Assembly (NCBI RefSeq): GCF_040892545.1 | Contig: NZ_CP156079.1 | Coordinates: 4,871,501-4,935,500 of the forward strand | Source: Paracidovorax avenae | Lineage (GTDB): Bacteria > Pseudomonadota > Gammaproteobacteria > Burkholderiales > Burkholderiaceae_C | DNA: 64,000 nucleotides | Direction: 5' to 3' | In this document: piece after piece, positions 18,776 through 26,785 of the stretch | How positions within the stretch are numbered: the stretch's first letter is position 1 | Layout: every line of letters starts with the position of its first letter | Program-made: the position numbers and the translations under genes | Notes under the pieces: model-generated | Database searches by the model: none | What the model was told of the DNA's origin: nothing | Seen by the model: the letters and a program-made list of their open reading frames with translations, nothing else

Positions 18776-19759
18776 ATGCAGGGAAAGATCGGCCTCGAGG
18801 AACATTTCGCCATTCCGGAGACGCTGCAGGATTCGGCCGGCTTCGTGCCCGGCGACTACTGGAAGGAACTGAGCCTGCGCCTGCTGGACATCCATGAACG
18901 GCGGCTGCGCGAGATGGACGCCAACGGCATGGAGATGATGATCCTGTCGCTCAACGCGCCCGCCGTGCAGGCGATTCCCGACCCGCGCAAGGCCGTGGAG
19001 ATCGCCGTGCGCGCCAACGACTTCCTGGCCGAGCAGGTGGCCCGCCGGCCGGACCGCTTCCAGGCCTTCGCGGCGCTGCCGATGCAGGATCCCGACCTCG
19101 CCACGCGCGAGCTGGAGCGCTGCATGCAGGACCTGGGCTTCCGCGGCGCGCTGGTCAACGGGTTCTCGCAGGTCGGCACGCCCGAGAACGTGGTCTATTA
19201 CGACGCACCGCAATACGGCGATTTCTGGGCGGCCGTGGAATGGCTGGACGCGCCCTTCTACCTGCACCCGCGCAACCCCATCGCCAGCTGGGCGCAGATC
19301 TACCAGGGGCATCCCTGGCTGATGGGCCCCACCTGGGCCTTCGCGCAGGAAACCGCCGTGCATGCGCTGCGCCTCATGGCCAGCGGCCTGTTCGACCGGC
19401 ACCCGGGGCTGAAGATCATCCTCGGCCACCTCGGCGAAGGCCTGCCCTACAACATGTGGCGCGTGGACCACCGCAACGCCTGGGTGGACATGCCCAAGGG
19501 CTACCCCGCGAAGCGCAAACTGTGCGACTACTTCCACGAGAATTTCTACCTGACCACCTCGGGCAACTTCCGCACGCAGACGCTGATCGACGCCTTGCTC
19601 GAAGTGGGCGCGGACCGCATCCTGTTCTCCACCGACTGGCCCTTCGAGAACGTGGACCACGCCGCGCACTGGTTCGACGGCGCGGCCATCAGCGAGGCCG
19701 ACCGACTGAAAATCGGCCGCACCAACGCCCTGTCGCTCTTCAAGCTGCCGCAGGGTTGA
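18776..19759 (+). CDS. gamma-resorcylate (2,6-dihydroxybenzoate) decarboxylase
   Basis: A 327-residue amidohydrolase-fold decarboxylase converting 2,6-dihydroxybenzoate to resorcinol and CO2. It begins MQGKIGLEEHFAIPETLQDS, as the known Rhizobium enzyme (GraF) does. The metal and catalytic residues fall at the family positions: Glu8 and His10 (LEEHF), His164 (YLHPRN), His218 (GHLGEG) and Asp287 (STDWPFEN). AAAGGAG precedes ATG 18776. It heads a rightward operon with hydroxyquinol dioxygenase and maleylacetate reductase, exactly the downstream steps after resorcinol is hydroxylated. ACMSD or other amidohydrolase roles are less likely given this near full-length resemblance. Confidence 0.92.
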   Translation: MQGKIGLEEHFAIPETLQDSAGFVPGDYWKELSLRLLDIHERRLREMDANGMEMMILSLNAPAVQAIPDPRKAVEIAVRANDFLAEQVARRPDRFQAFAALPMQDPDLATRELERCMQDLGFRGALVNGFSQVGTPENVVYYDAPQYGDFWAAVEWLDAPFYLHPRNPIASWAQIYQGHPWLMGPTWAFAQETAVHALRLMASGLFDRHPGLKIILGHLGEGLPYNMWRVDHRNAWVDMPKGYPAKRKLCDYFHENFYLTTSGNFRTQTLIDALLEVGADRILFSTDWPFENVDHAAHWFDGAAISEADRLKIGRTNALSLFKLPQG

Positions 19760-19788
19760 GACACGACGCACAGCGAGAAAGGCCCTCC

Positions 19789-20670
19789 ATGATCGACATC
19801 GACGAATGGACCATCACCCAGGCCGTGCTGAAGGCACAGGCCGGCACGCAGGACGCGCGGCTGCGCCGCGTGCTGGACAGCCTGGTGCGGCACCTGCACG
19901 ACTTCGCGCGGGAGGTGGAGCTGACCGAGGCCGAATGGGCGCAGGGCATCGACTTTCTCACGCGCGTGGGGCACATCACCGACGCCCGGCGGCAGGAATT
20001 CATCCTGCTCTCGGACGTGCTGGGCCTGTCCACCCTCGTCACGGCGCAGAACAACCGCCGCCCCGCGGGCTGCACGGAAGCCACCGTCTTCGGCCCGTTC
20101 TACGTGGCCGATGCACCCGTTGTCTGCAACGGCGACGACATCGCCAACGGTGCGCACGGGCAGCCCTGCTTCGTGAGCGGCACGGTGCGCGGCATCGGCG
20201 GCGAGCCGGTGGCCGGCGCCACGATCGACGTATGGCAATCGGACGAGGACGGCACCTACGACGTCCAGCGCCCCGGCCTGGACCACGCCGAAGGCCGGGC
20301 CCGCCTGGCGAGCGAGCCGGACGGGCGCTACCGCTTCCGCTCCATCCTCGCGGTGCCCTACCCCATCCCGCACGACGGACCCGTGGGCCGGCTGCTGGAG
20401 CGCACGGGGCGGCATCCCTGGCGGCCCGCGCACCTGCACTTCATGATCCAGGCGCCGGGCTACGAGACGCTGGTCACCCACGTGTTCCGCTCGGGTGGCG
20501 AGTACCTGGATTCGGACGCGGTGTTCGGCGTGCGCTCGTCCCTGGTGGCCGACTGGAAGCCCCACGGCCCCGGCACGGCCCCCGACGGCACCCGCATGGA
20601 CACGCCCTTCCACACGCTGGACTACGACTTCGTGCTGAACCCCGCGGCCCCCGCCCCGCAGGCACCGTGA
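19789..20670 (+). CDS. hydroxyquinol 1,2-dioxygenase
   Basis: An intradiol ring-cleavage enzyme that opens 1,2,4-trihydroxybenzene to maleylacetate. The 293-residue protein has the N-terminal helical dimerisation domain, then the iron site: Tyr157 (DVWQSDEDGTYD), Tyr191 (AVPYPIP), His215 and His217 (RPAHLHF). The spacing of these ligands matches intradiol dioxygenases. Hydroxyquinol rather than catechol specificity is inferred from the neighbours. GAAAGG lies upstream of ATG 19789, 29 bases after the decarboxylase stop. Confidence 0.92.
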   Translation: MIDIDEWTITQAVLKAQAGTQDARLRRVLDSLVRHLHDFAREVELTEAEWAQGIDFLTRVGHITDARRQEFILLSDVLGLSTLVTAQNNRRPAGCTEATVFGPFYVADAPVVCNGDDIANGAHGQPCFVSGTVRGIGGEPVAGATIDVWQSDEDGTYDVQRPGLDHAEGRARLASEPDGRYRFRSILAVPYPIPHDGPVGRLLERTGRHPWRPAHLHFMIQAPGYETLVTHVFRSGGEYLDSDAVFGVRSSLVADWKPHGPGTAPDGTRMDTPFHTLDYDFVLNPAAPAPQAP

Positions 20671-20678
20671 GGATGGCC

Positions 20679-21761
20679 ATGGCCCCCCTGTCGTTCTCCT
20701 ACGCCGCGAGCCCGTCGCGGATCGTCTTCGGCGCGGGCAGCCTCGAGCGCCTGCCCGGGGAACTGGACCGCCTGGGCGTGCGGCGCGCCCTGGTGATGTG
20801 CACGCCGAACCAGCGCGGGCAGGCCGAGGCCGTCGCGCAGCGCCTGCCCGGCCGGGTGGCCGGTATCTTCGACGGCGCCGAGATGCACGTGCCCATCGAG
20901 GTGGCCCGCCGGGCCCGGGCCGCAGCGGCGGCGCTGGACGCCGACTGCGCCCTCGCCGTGGGCGGTGGATCGACCATCGGCCTGGGCAAGGCCATCGCCC
21001 TGGAGAGTGGCCTGCCGATTGTCGCGGTGCCCACCACCTACGCCGGCAGCGAGGCGACGCCGATCTACGGCATCACCGAGGCCGGCCTGAAAAAGACCGG
21101 ACGCGATGCCCGCGTGCTGCCACGCACGGTGGTCTATGACCCCACGCTCTCGCTCACCCTGCCCCTGCCGCTCACGGTGTCCAGCACGCTCAACGCCATC
21201 GCCCATGCCTGCGAGGGCCTGTATGCCCACGACGGCAACCCGGTCACGGCCCTGATGGCCGAGGAAGGCATCCGCGCCTGCGCCGGCGCGCTGCAGCCGC
21301 TGCACGCCGACCCGCAGGACCTGCCGGCGCGCAGCCAGGCCCTGTACGGCGCCTGGCTCTGCGGCACCGTGCTGGGGGCCGTCTCCATGGGGCTGCACCA
21401 CAAGCTCTGCCACACCCTGGGCGGCAGCTTCGGTCTGCCGCATGCCGAGGTGCACTCCGTCATCCTGCCCCATGCGATGCGCTACAACGCGGCCGCCGCC
21501 CCGCAGGCCATGGAGCGCATCGCGCGTGCGCTGGGCGCGGACGACGCGCCCCTGGGCCTGCACCGGCTCGCCGCGGAGCACGGCGCGCCGCTGTCGCTGC
21601 AGGAGATCGGCATGCCCGAATCGGGGCTGGACCGCGCGGCGGAACTGGCCGCGTCGCAGCCCTACCCGAATCCGCGGCCGCTGGAGCAGGCCGCATTGCG
21701 GCAGCTGCTGGAGGCCGCTTTCCACGGCCGGGCGCCCCTGGCCACGCCGAACGCCGCCTGA
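20679..21761 (+). CDS. maleylacetate reductase
   Basis: An iron-type alcohol dehydrogenase family enzyme that reduces maleylacetate to 3-oxoadipate with NAD(P)H. The 360-residue protein shows the nucleotide-binding AVGGGSTIGLGKAIALE, the PTTYAGSEATPIYG block typical of maleylacetate reductases, and the histidine-rich MGLHHKLCHTLGGSFGLPHAE. The start is ATG 20679 with GAGG upstream; ATG 20673 is also possible. It begins within ten bases of the dioxygenase stop, so the three enzyme genes form one operon. It converges on the lysR gene. Confidence 0.92.
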   Translation: MAPLSFSYAASPSRIVFGAGSLERLPGELDRLGVRRALVMCTPNQRGQAEAVAQRLPGRVAGIFDGAEMHVPIEVARRARAAAAALDADCALAVGGGSTIGLGKAIALESGLPIVAVPTTYAGSEATPIYGITEAGLKKTGRDARVLPRTVVYDPTLSLTLPLPLTVSSTLNAIAHACEGLYAHDGNPVTALMAEEGIRACAGALQPLHADPQDLPARSQALYGAWLCGTVLGAVSMGLHHKLCHTLGGSFGLPHAEVHSVILPHAMRYNAAAAPQAMERIARALGADDAPLGLHRLAAEHGAPLSLQEIGMPESGLDRAAELAASQPYPNPRPLEQAALRQLLEAAFHGRAPLATPNAA

Positions 21762-21810
21762 CGGCGGGCGATCCGCTCCGCAGGCAGGACGCGTGGAATG
21801 GGCGGCGGCA

Positions 21811-22809
21811 TCAGCCCGGCGGGCCGGCGGGCACGTCCGCTCCCGCACTGACCGCACTGGCCGCATCCGCTGCGGCGTCCGGCGCGCGCCGCGACTTCTC
21901 GTGGAACAGGCCGAACATCAGCTCGCGCAGCCAGCGGTTGCCGCTGTCCTGGTGGAAGCGCTCGTGCCACTGCTGGCTGATCTCGAAGGGTGCCACGTCG
22001 AACGGCGCGTTCAGGATATGCAGGTCCGAGCGTGAAGCCACCATGGCCTGCGCGAGGCGCTGGGGCGCGGTCAGCACCAGCCCGGTGGTGGCGACGATGG
22101 ACGACAGACCCAGCGAATGGGCGGCAGTGAGCACCACGCGCCGGCGGTCGAGCGCGCCCACGCGCTCCAGGGCCTGCTGCAGCTGGTGGTCGGTGGTGCC
22201 GCGCGGCCGGTAGGCGATGTGCTCGGCCGCGAGGTAGTCGTCCAGCGTGATGGCGTCGCGCGTGCCCAGCGGCGACGCGCGGGCCACGAGCACCACGAAT
22301 GTCTCGTCGAACAGGCGCTGCTGGTAGAACGACGGCCCCATGGGCTCCCAGCTGCCCAGCGCGACATCGATCTGGCCGTGCAGCATCCGCTGGCGGGCCT
22401 CGGCGCGGGGCACGTCCACGGTCTCGAAACGGATGCCCGGCGCCAGGCCCCGGGCCAGCGACAGCAGCCGGGGCACCATCACCAGCTGCCCGATGTCGTT
22501 GACCGCGATGCGGAACAGGCGCCCGGAGCTACCCGCCTCGAACGTGCGCCCCTGGTCCACCGCCTGGGAAAACGCCGCGAGCCCTTCCTCCACCGGGCCG
22601 ATCAGCCGTTCGGCCAGCGGCGTGGGCACCATGCCCTCCGCCGATCGCACGAACAGTACGTCGTTGAAGCGCTCTCGCATGCGCTTGAGTGCATTGCTCA
22701 CCGCCGACTGCGTCATGCCCAGCCGCTCGCCCGCCAGCGTGACGCTGCGGGTCGCGAAGATGGCCTGGAAGACCAGGAACAGGTTCAGGTCGATCGAGTG
22801 GATGTTCAC
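21811..22809 (-). CDS. LysR-family transcriptional regulator
   Basis: A 332-residue LysR-type regulator with N-terminal winged HTH (LNLFLVFQAIFATRSVTLAG, GMTQSAVSNALKRMRERF) and a periplasmic-binding-protein-like effector domain from about residue 90. The C-terminal 30 residues are Ala/Asp-rich and probably disordered. It lies between the two halves of the resorcylate island, convergent with maleylacetate reductase and 31 bases downstream of marR, so it is likely to respond to a pathway metabolite. No clear T-N11-A site was found near its own start, which lies inside an apparent marR-lysR transcript. Confidence 0.9.
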   Translation of the reverse strand: MNIHSIDLNLFLVFQAIFATRSVTLAGERLGMTQSAVSNALKRMRERFNDVLFVRSAEGMVPTPLAERLIGPVEEGLAAFSQAVDQGRTFEAGSSGRLFRIAVNDIGQLVMVPRLLSLARGLAPGIRFETVDVPRAEARQRMLHGQIDVALGSWEPMGPSFYQQRLFDETFVVLVARASPLGTRDAITLDDYLAAEHIAYRPRGTTDHQLQQALERVGALDRRRVVLTAAHSLGLSSIVATTGLVLTAPQRLAQAMVASRSDLHILNAPFDVAPFEISQQWHERFHQDSGNRWLRELMFGLFHEKSRRAPDAAADAASAVSAGADVPAGPPG

Positions 22810-22840
22810 CGCACCGCCTCCTTGCCCTCGGGCATGCCGC

Positions 22841-23398
22841 TCACTCCCGGTCCAGCGCGGCGAGGTTGTCGTAGAGCAGTCGCAGCATGTCGCGCAGCGA
22901 CTCGGCCTGCGCGTGGGTCAGCCCCCCCAGGGACACCCGCTCGTACAGCTGTGCCAGCGGAATGATGCGCAGCGTCAGGTCGTGCCCTGCCGGGGTCAGG
23001 CTCAACGCCAGCGCGCGGGCGTCCTCGCCCGAGCGGTCGCGCACCACGAGGCCGCGCTGCAGCAGCCCGTCGACGACGCGCGACAGCGTGGAAGGCTCCG
23101 TCGAGGTGTGCAGCGCCAGGTCGGAAAGCCGCTGGTGGGGCTGGTGGTGCAGCGCCACGCACACACGCCAGTCCGTGAGCGACAGCTCGAACTGCCGCAG
23201 CTCCCGGCTGAACGACTGGCCCATGCGCGAGCCCGCACGCGCCAGCAGATACGGAATGGCGCGCTCGAGGTCGAGCCGCACCTCTTTGCCTGCATTTGCA
23301 ATGGATTCTGCGGCAGCGGCAGGCGCTGCAACTGCGCGCCTGAGTGCCTTGGAGGCCGCAGTTTTCGCGGTCGCCGGGATCTTTTTTCGGGTGGCCAT
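22841..23398 (-). CDS. MarR-family transcriptional regulator (GraR-like)
   Basis: A 185-residue protein with a basic Ala/Lys-rich N-terminal extension (about 1-35) and a MarR domain. The winged HTH includes LSDLALHTSTEPSTLSRVVDGLLQRGL and DRSGEDARALALSLTPAG. The gene diverges from the resorcinol hydroxylase gene, and a palindromic site lies between them, so it probably represses that promoter and releases on binding an aromatic ligand. Gamma-resorcylate clusters in rhizobia are also controlled by a MarR protein (GraR). The start ATG 23398 follows a gap without competing in-frame starts of good context. Confidence 0.9.
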   Translation of the reverse strand: MATRKKIPATAKTAASKALRRAVAAPAAAAESIANAGKEVRLDLERAIPYLLARAGSRMGQSFSRELRQFELSLTDWRVCVALHHQPHQRLSDLALHTSTEPSTLSRVVDGLLQRGLVVRDRSGEDARALALSLTPAGHDLTLRIIPLAQLYERVSLGGLTHAQAESLRDMLRLLYDNLAALDRE

Positions 23399-23474
23399 GG
23401 CCCATCTTACCGGTGCCGGAACCGTGGGACATCCGTTTAAGCCCCGCAGGCATGCGTGAAAACCCCGAGCGTTA

Positions 23475-23496
23475 TTTACTTGCAAATGCAAATAAA
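23475..23496. promoter_or_regulatory. candidate MarR operator
   Basis: TTTACTTGCA-AA-TGCAAATAAA: the two 10-base arms match at 9 of 10 positions. It sits in the AT-rich gap between divergent marR and the hydroxylase gene, 55 bases before the latter. The core TGCAAATGCA recurs inverted inside marR at 23291-23300. Confidence 0.6.
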
Positions 23497-23550
23497 AAGC
23501 TCTCCAATGGCTTCACAGAAGACGGCTCAACCATTCCATCCGGAGACACC

Positions 23551-24813
23551 ATGCCCACCGCCCATCCCTTCGCCGCGCTCGACCACGTGGACCTTCCCGC
23601 CCCCGGCCGCCACTCGCCCGTGGCGGGTGCACCTTCCCTGGATTCGATCGTTGCATCCGCAAGCGATCTGGTCCCCGTGCTGCGCGCACGGGCCGAGCAG
23701 ACGGAGCGGGACCGCCGCGTTTCCGAAGAGACGACCCGCGCCTTCCGCGACGCGGGCTTCTTCAAGCTCATGCAGCCGGCGCGCTATGGCGGCTACGAAT
23801 ACGGCTTCACGGCCTTCATCGACGTGGTCAGCGAACTGGCGCGCGGCTGCACCTCGTCGGCCTGGGGATGCTCGCTGGGCGCCATCCACCAGTGGCTGGT
23901 GGGCACCTTCCCCGAGCAGGCGCAGGACGACGTGTGGCGCGACGACCCGTCGGCCATCGTGTGCGGCTCGTACGCGCCGGCCACGATGCCGCAGAAGGTC
24001 GATGGCGGCTACCTCGTGCAGGGCCGATGGCTGTTCGCCTCCAATGTGGACAACTCGCAATGGGCCCTGCTGGGCGTGCAGTTTCCGCCCGAAGACCAGG
24101 GCGCACCACCGTCCGCCGGCTTCCTGCTCGCGCCGCGCGCCGACTGGCGGATCGAGGACAACTGGCACGTCGCCGGCCAGGCGGGCACAGGCTCCAAGGC
24201 CATCGCCATCGACCAGCCGCTCTTCATTCCCGGGCACCGCAAACTGACCTTCGCGGAAGCCTCGTCCAACCAGCCGCCCGGCGCACGCGCGAACACCAAC
24301 CCGATCTACCGCATCCCGTTCCTGTCGGCCGTGCCGGTGTGCCTGACCTCCCCCATCCTGGGCACCGCCCAGGGCGCGGTGGACGCGCTGATCGAGCTGG
24401 CCGGCGTGCGCGTGACGCGCGGCGCGGTCTCGGGCGGCGGGAACCGGCTGAGCGAATTCTTCCCCGTGCAGTCGCGGCTGGCCGAAGCCTCCGCCAGCGT
24501 GGATGCCGCCCGCCTGCTGATCTACCGCGACACCGCGCAGGTCGAACAGATGGCCATGGACGGCCAGGCCATCGACGTCGCCCGGCGCATACGCAACCGG
24601 CGCGACCACGCCTTCGCCGCGCGCCTTTCGCGCGACGCCGTGGAGGCCGTGTTCGCCAGCGTGGGCGGCGCGGGCCTGGCGCTGGACCAGCCCATCCAGC
24701 GCATGTGGCGCGACGCGAACGCGATCTCCCGCCACATCAGCCTGAACTGGGACGCCGTGTCCTCCATGGTCGGGCAATACCTGCTGGGCCTGGAGCCCAA
24801 GGGCCAGTACTGA
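23551..24813 (+). CDS. resorcinol hydroxylase, flavin-dependent oxygenase component
   Basis: A 420-residue two-component monooxygenase of the acyl-CoA-dehydrogenase fold (HsaA/HpaB-like group). Features are the helical N-terminal RDAGFFKLMQPARYGGYEYG, the central ARGCTSSAWGCSLGAIHQWL and WRIEDNWHVAGQAGTGSKAI, and a C-terminal helical bundle ending LNWDAVSSMVGQYLLGLEP. It uses reduced flavin supplied by a partner, here encoded 121 bases downstream. Hydroxylation of resorcinol to hydroxyquinol is inferred from the flanking decarboxylase and hydroxyquinol dioxygenase. CGGAG precedes ATG 23551. Confidence 0.87.
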   Translation: MPTAHPFAALDHVDLPAPGRHSPVAGAPSLDSIVASASDLVPVLRARAEQTERDRRVSEETTRAFRDAGFFKLMQPARYGGYEYGFTAFIDVVSELARGCTSSAWGCSLGAIHQWLVGTFPEQAQDDVWRDDPSAIVCGSYAPATMPQKVDGGYLVQGRWLFASNVDNSQWALLGVQFPPEDQGAPPSAGFLLAPRADWRIEDNWHVAGQAGTGSKAIAIDQPLFIPGHRKLTFAEASSNQPPGARANTNPIYRIPFLSAVPVCLTSPILGTAQGAVDALIELAGVRVTRGAVSGGGNRLSEFFPVQSRLAEASASVDAARLLIYRDTAQVEQMAMDGQAIDVARRIRNRRDHAFAARLSRDAVEAVFASVGGAGLALDQPIQRMWRDANAISRHISLNWDAVSSMVGQYLLGLEPKGQY

Positions 24814-24844
24814 ACGCGACTCACAAAACCTTTCTGCCGTCGTT

Positions 24845-24885
24845 GCCGCATCTTGTCGTAGCGCTGCTACTGCCTGCGATGCGGC
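24845..24885 (+). repeat. nested inverted repeat between hydroxylase and flavin reductase genes
   Basis: An outer stem GCCGCATC/GATGCGGC encloses an inner stem GTAGC-GCT-GCTAC. The element sits in the 121-base gap between two genes that should be co-expressed. It looks like a mobile intergenic palindromic (REP-like) unit or an mRNA-processing hairpin. Only one copy was noticed in the window. Confidence 0.45.
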
Positions 24886-24934
24886 GCCTCGCCAGAACCG
24901 CTTCGCTGCAAAAACACGAGAACGGAGCTACGCG

Positions 24935-25480
24935 ATGTATTCCTGGGCCCTCATCACCGGCGACGCGGCCGACACGGTCGATGCGCGCGCGCTGCGGCAG
25001 GCGCTCGGCGCCTTTCCCACCGGCGTATGCCTGGTCACCACCGCCACGCCCGACGGCAAGCGCGAAGGCATGACCATCAACTCCTTCGCGTCCGTCTCGC
25101 TCGACCCGCCCCTGCTGCTCTGGAGCATCCGCGACGACGCGCGCAGCGCCGACGCCTTCCTGACGGCGCGGTCCTTCAACCTCAGCGTGCTGGCCGCCTC
25201 GCAGCGCGAACTCGCCTGGCACTTCGCCAGGCCGGCGCCGGACAAGTTCGAGCGCTTCGAGGCCGGCTTCGACACCGCCGGCAACGGTTGCCCCCGCCTG
25301 CGCGAGAGCGTGGCAACCTTCGAATGCAGCACCTACTCGCGCCACCAGGAGGGCGACCACACCGTGCTGCTCGGGCGCATCGAGCGGTTCACGCGCAGCG
25401 ACGCGCCGCCGCTGCTGTTCCATTCGGGGCAGATGGGGTCGCTGTGGGAACTGGCGGGGACGCTGGCGCAGCCGGCGTGA
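24935..25480 (+). CDS. flavin reductase component of the resorcinol hydroxylase
   Basis: A 181-residue FMN/FAD:NAD(P)H reductase of the short HpaC-like family: LRQALGAFPTGVCLVTTATP, GMTINSFASVSLDPPLLLWS and a C-terminal ECSTYSRHQEGDHTVLLGRI segment that holds the flavin/nicotinamide site. It supplies reduced flavin to the oxygenase encoded just upstream. GGAG eight bases before ATG 24935 supports the start. It is the last gene of the resorcylate island. Confidence 0.92.
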   Translation: MYSWALITGDAADTVDARALRQALGAFPTGVCLVTTATPDGKREGMTINSFASVSLDPPLLLWSIRDDARSADAFLTARSFNLSVLAASQRELAWHFARPAPDKFERFEAGFDTAGNGCPRLRESVATFECSTYSRHQEGDHTVLLGRIERFTRSDAPPLLFHSGQMGSLWELAGTLAQPA

Positions 25481-25523
25481 GCCGGTAGCCCGCGGGCCGG
25501 CCTCGCCCCCCGGTCCCGCTGGA

Positions 25524-26027
25524 TCAATACTTGTGGAAGTAGGGTTTCGAGCAATCCGTCCCGCGCACCTTGCACTCGGTGCCACCGGCCTTGCGGCAAT
25601 CCTCCAGCGCCCGCTCCTGCGCCGCGGGGATGCTCACTGCACTGATGATCTTGCCGATCGCGCGCCCGGAAGTGGATTTCGAGCTATCGACCACCGCGAC
25701 GCACTGGTTGCGATAGGTGTGCGAGACGACGCAATCCGAGTTGCCGAGCTTGGAGCAGAGCTGCATGGCGCCCTGGCGGGCCTCCTCCTCCGAGAATTTT
25801 CCGGTGCTGCTGCCGATGTCCCCGCTGGACGAGGAGGTCGCGATGGCGCCCCAGGTCTTGATCCACTCGCCTGTAGGCCGCGGGGGCGCCTCCTCGCCGC
25901 CACCGCTCGGGCCGCAAAGCGCGCTGCCGGCCGCCACGCCCGAGGGGCATGCGGTCTGGGCGAAGGCCGCGAAGGAGAACAGGCAGGAGGCGGCGGCCAG
26001 CAGACCGATCGAAAAGGGATGTTCCAT
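25524..26027 (-). CDS. secreted DUF4189-like protein, copy 1
   Basis: A 167-residue exported protein with signal peptide MEHPFSIGLLAAASCLFSFAAFAQ and cleavage expected after FAQ. A Pro-rich linker (GGGEEAPPRPTGEWIKTWGA) leads to a DUF4189-like domain with paired cysteines (LCSKLGNSDCVVSHTYRNQCVAVV and ALEDCRKAGGTECKVRGTDC), suggesting disulfides in the periplasm. It is about 75 percent alike by eye to the next gene. The function is unknown. Its place beside a peptidoglycan amidase and a candidate immunity gene hints at a protective or accessory role. Confidence 0.85.
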   Translation of the reverse strand: MEHPFSIGLLAAASCLFSFAAFAQTACPSGVAAGSALCGPSGGGEEAPPRPTGEWIKTWGAIATSSSSGDIGSSTGKFSEEEARQGAMQLCSKLGNSDCVVSHTYRNQCVAVVDSSKSTSGRAIGKIISAVSIPAAQERALEDCRKAGGTECKVRGTDCSKPYFHKY

Positions 26028-26076
26028 GGCGGTACCTGGATGTGTGGTTCGACGGTGTCCGTGGCTCGCGCCAGTC

Positions 26077-26577
26077 TCAATACTTGTGGAAGTACGGCTT
26101 CGTGCAATCCGTTCCTATCACCTTGCACTCGGTTCCACCGGCCTTACGGCATTGCTCCAGCGCGAGGTCCTGGGCCGAGGCGATGCTCCCGGCAGATGTG
26201 ATCCTGCGCAAGACACGCCCGGACGCAAGCTTCTGACTGTCCACCACGGCTACGCACTGGTTGTAATAGGTGAACACGGCCGTGCAATCCGAATTGCCCA
26301 GATTGGCGCAGACCTTCACAGCGCCTTCGCGTGCTTCCTCTTCCGTGAATTTGCCAGTGCTGCTGCCGACGTCCCCGGAGGACGAAGAGCGCGCGATCGC
26401 CCCCCAGGTCTTGATCCACTTGCCCGTCGGCCGCGGAGGCGCCTCCTCTCCATCGCCGCTCGGCCCGCAAAGCGCGCTGCCGGCCACCACGCCCGAGGGG
26501 CATGCGGTCTGGGCGAAGGCAGCGAAGGAGAACAGGCAGGAGGCGGCGAGGAGGCCAAGGGACACGGGCAATTTCAT
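26077..26577 (-). CDS. secreted DUF4189-like protein, copy 2
   Basis: A 166-residue paralogue of the downstream gene, with signal peptide MKLPVSLGLLAASCLFSFAAFAQ and the same domain (KVCANLGNSDCTAVFTYYNQ, ALEQCRKAGGTECKVIGTDC, ending PYFHKY). GGGAG six bases before ATG 26577 selects this start. It diverges from the amidase gene, so the two directions share a 208-base control region. The pair arose by tandem duplication. Differences are concentrated in the middle of the domain, as expected of proteins that track a changing partner, but that is inference. Confidence 0.85.
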   Translation of the reverse strand: MKLPVSLGLLAASCLFSFAAFAQTACPSGVVAGSALCGPSGDGEEAPPRPTGKWIKTWGAIARSSSSGDVGSSTGKFTEEEAREGAVKVCANLGNSDCTAVFTYYNQCVAVVDSQKLASGRVLRRITSAGSIASAQDLALEQCRKAGGTECKVIGTDCTKPYFHKY

Positions 26578-26677
26578 GGCGACTCCCATGCAAGGCTGGA
26601 GGGAACGGTTCCAAAGCATGCTGCAAGCGTAACCGCTCAGCATCCAGGACACGGCGATCGACGCCCAAACCAGGCCC

Positions 26678-26691
26678 CTCGATGTATCGAG
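26678..26691. promoter_or_regulatory. small palindrome in the DUF4189-amidase divergent region
   Basis: CTCGAT-GT-ATCGAG, with perfect 6-base arms, lies between the divergent genes. It is a possible operator. Short palindromes of this size are not rare, so support is weak. Confidence 0.2.
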
Positions 26692-26723
26692 CGGCAAGGT
26701 TATGCAACGCCAGGAAACAGGTG

Positions 26724-26751
26724 TTTACACATCGAGCCTCGCCGATAGCAT
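26724..26751 (+). promoter_or_regulatory. candidate sigma70 promoter of the amidase operon
   Basis: TTTACA, a 16-base spacer and TAGCAT end 34 bases before the amidase ATG. The match is fair for this GC-rich genome. Confidence 0.4.
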
Positions 26752-26785
26752 GGCCCGTTCACACCAAAGGAGGAACAGGCAAGGC

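Noticed and set aside
18776..19759. Alternative call of the decarboxylase as an ACMSD-type enzyme
   Set aside because: The N-terminal MQGKIGLEEHFAIPETLQDS, the exact catalytic positions and the neighbouring hydroxyquinol genes favour gamma-resorcylate decarboxylase.
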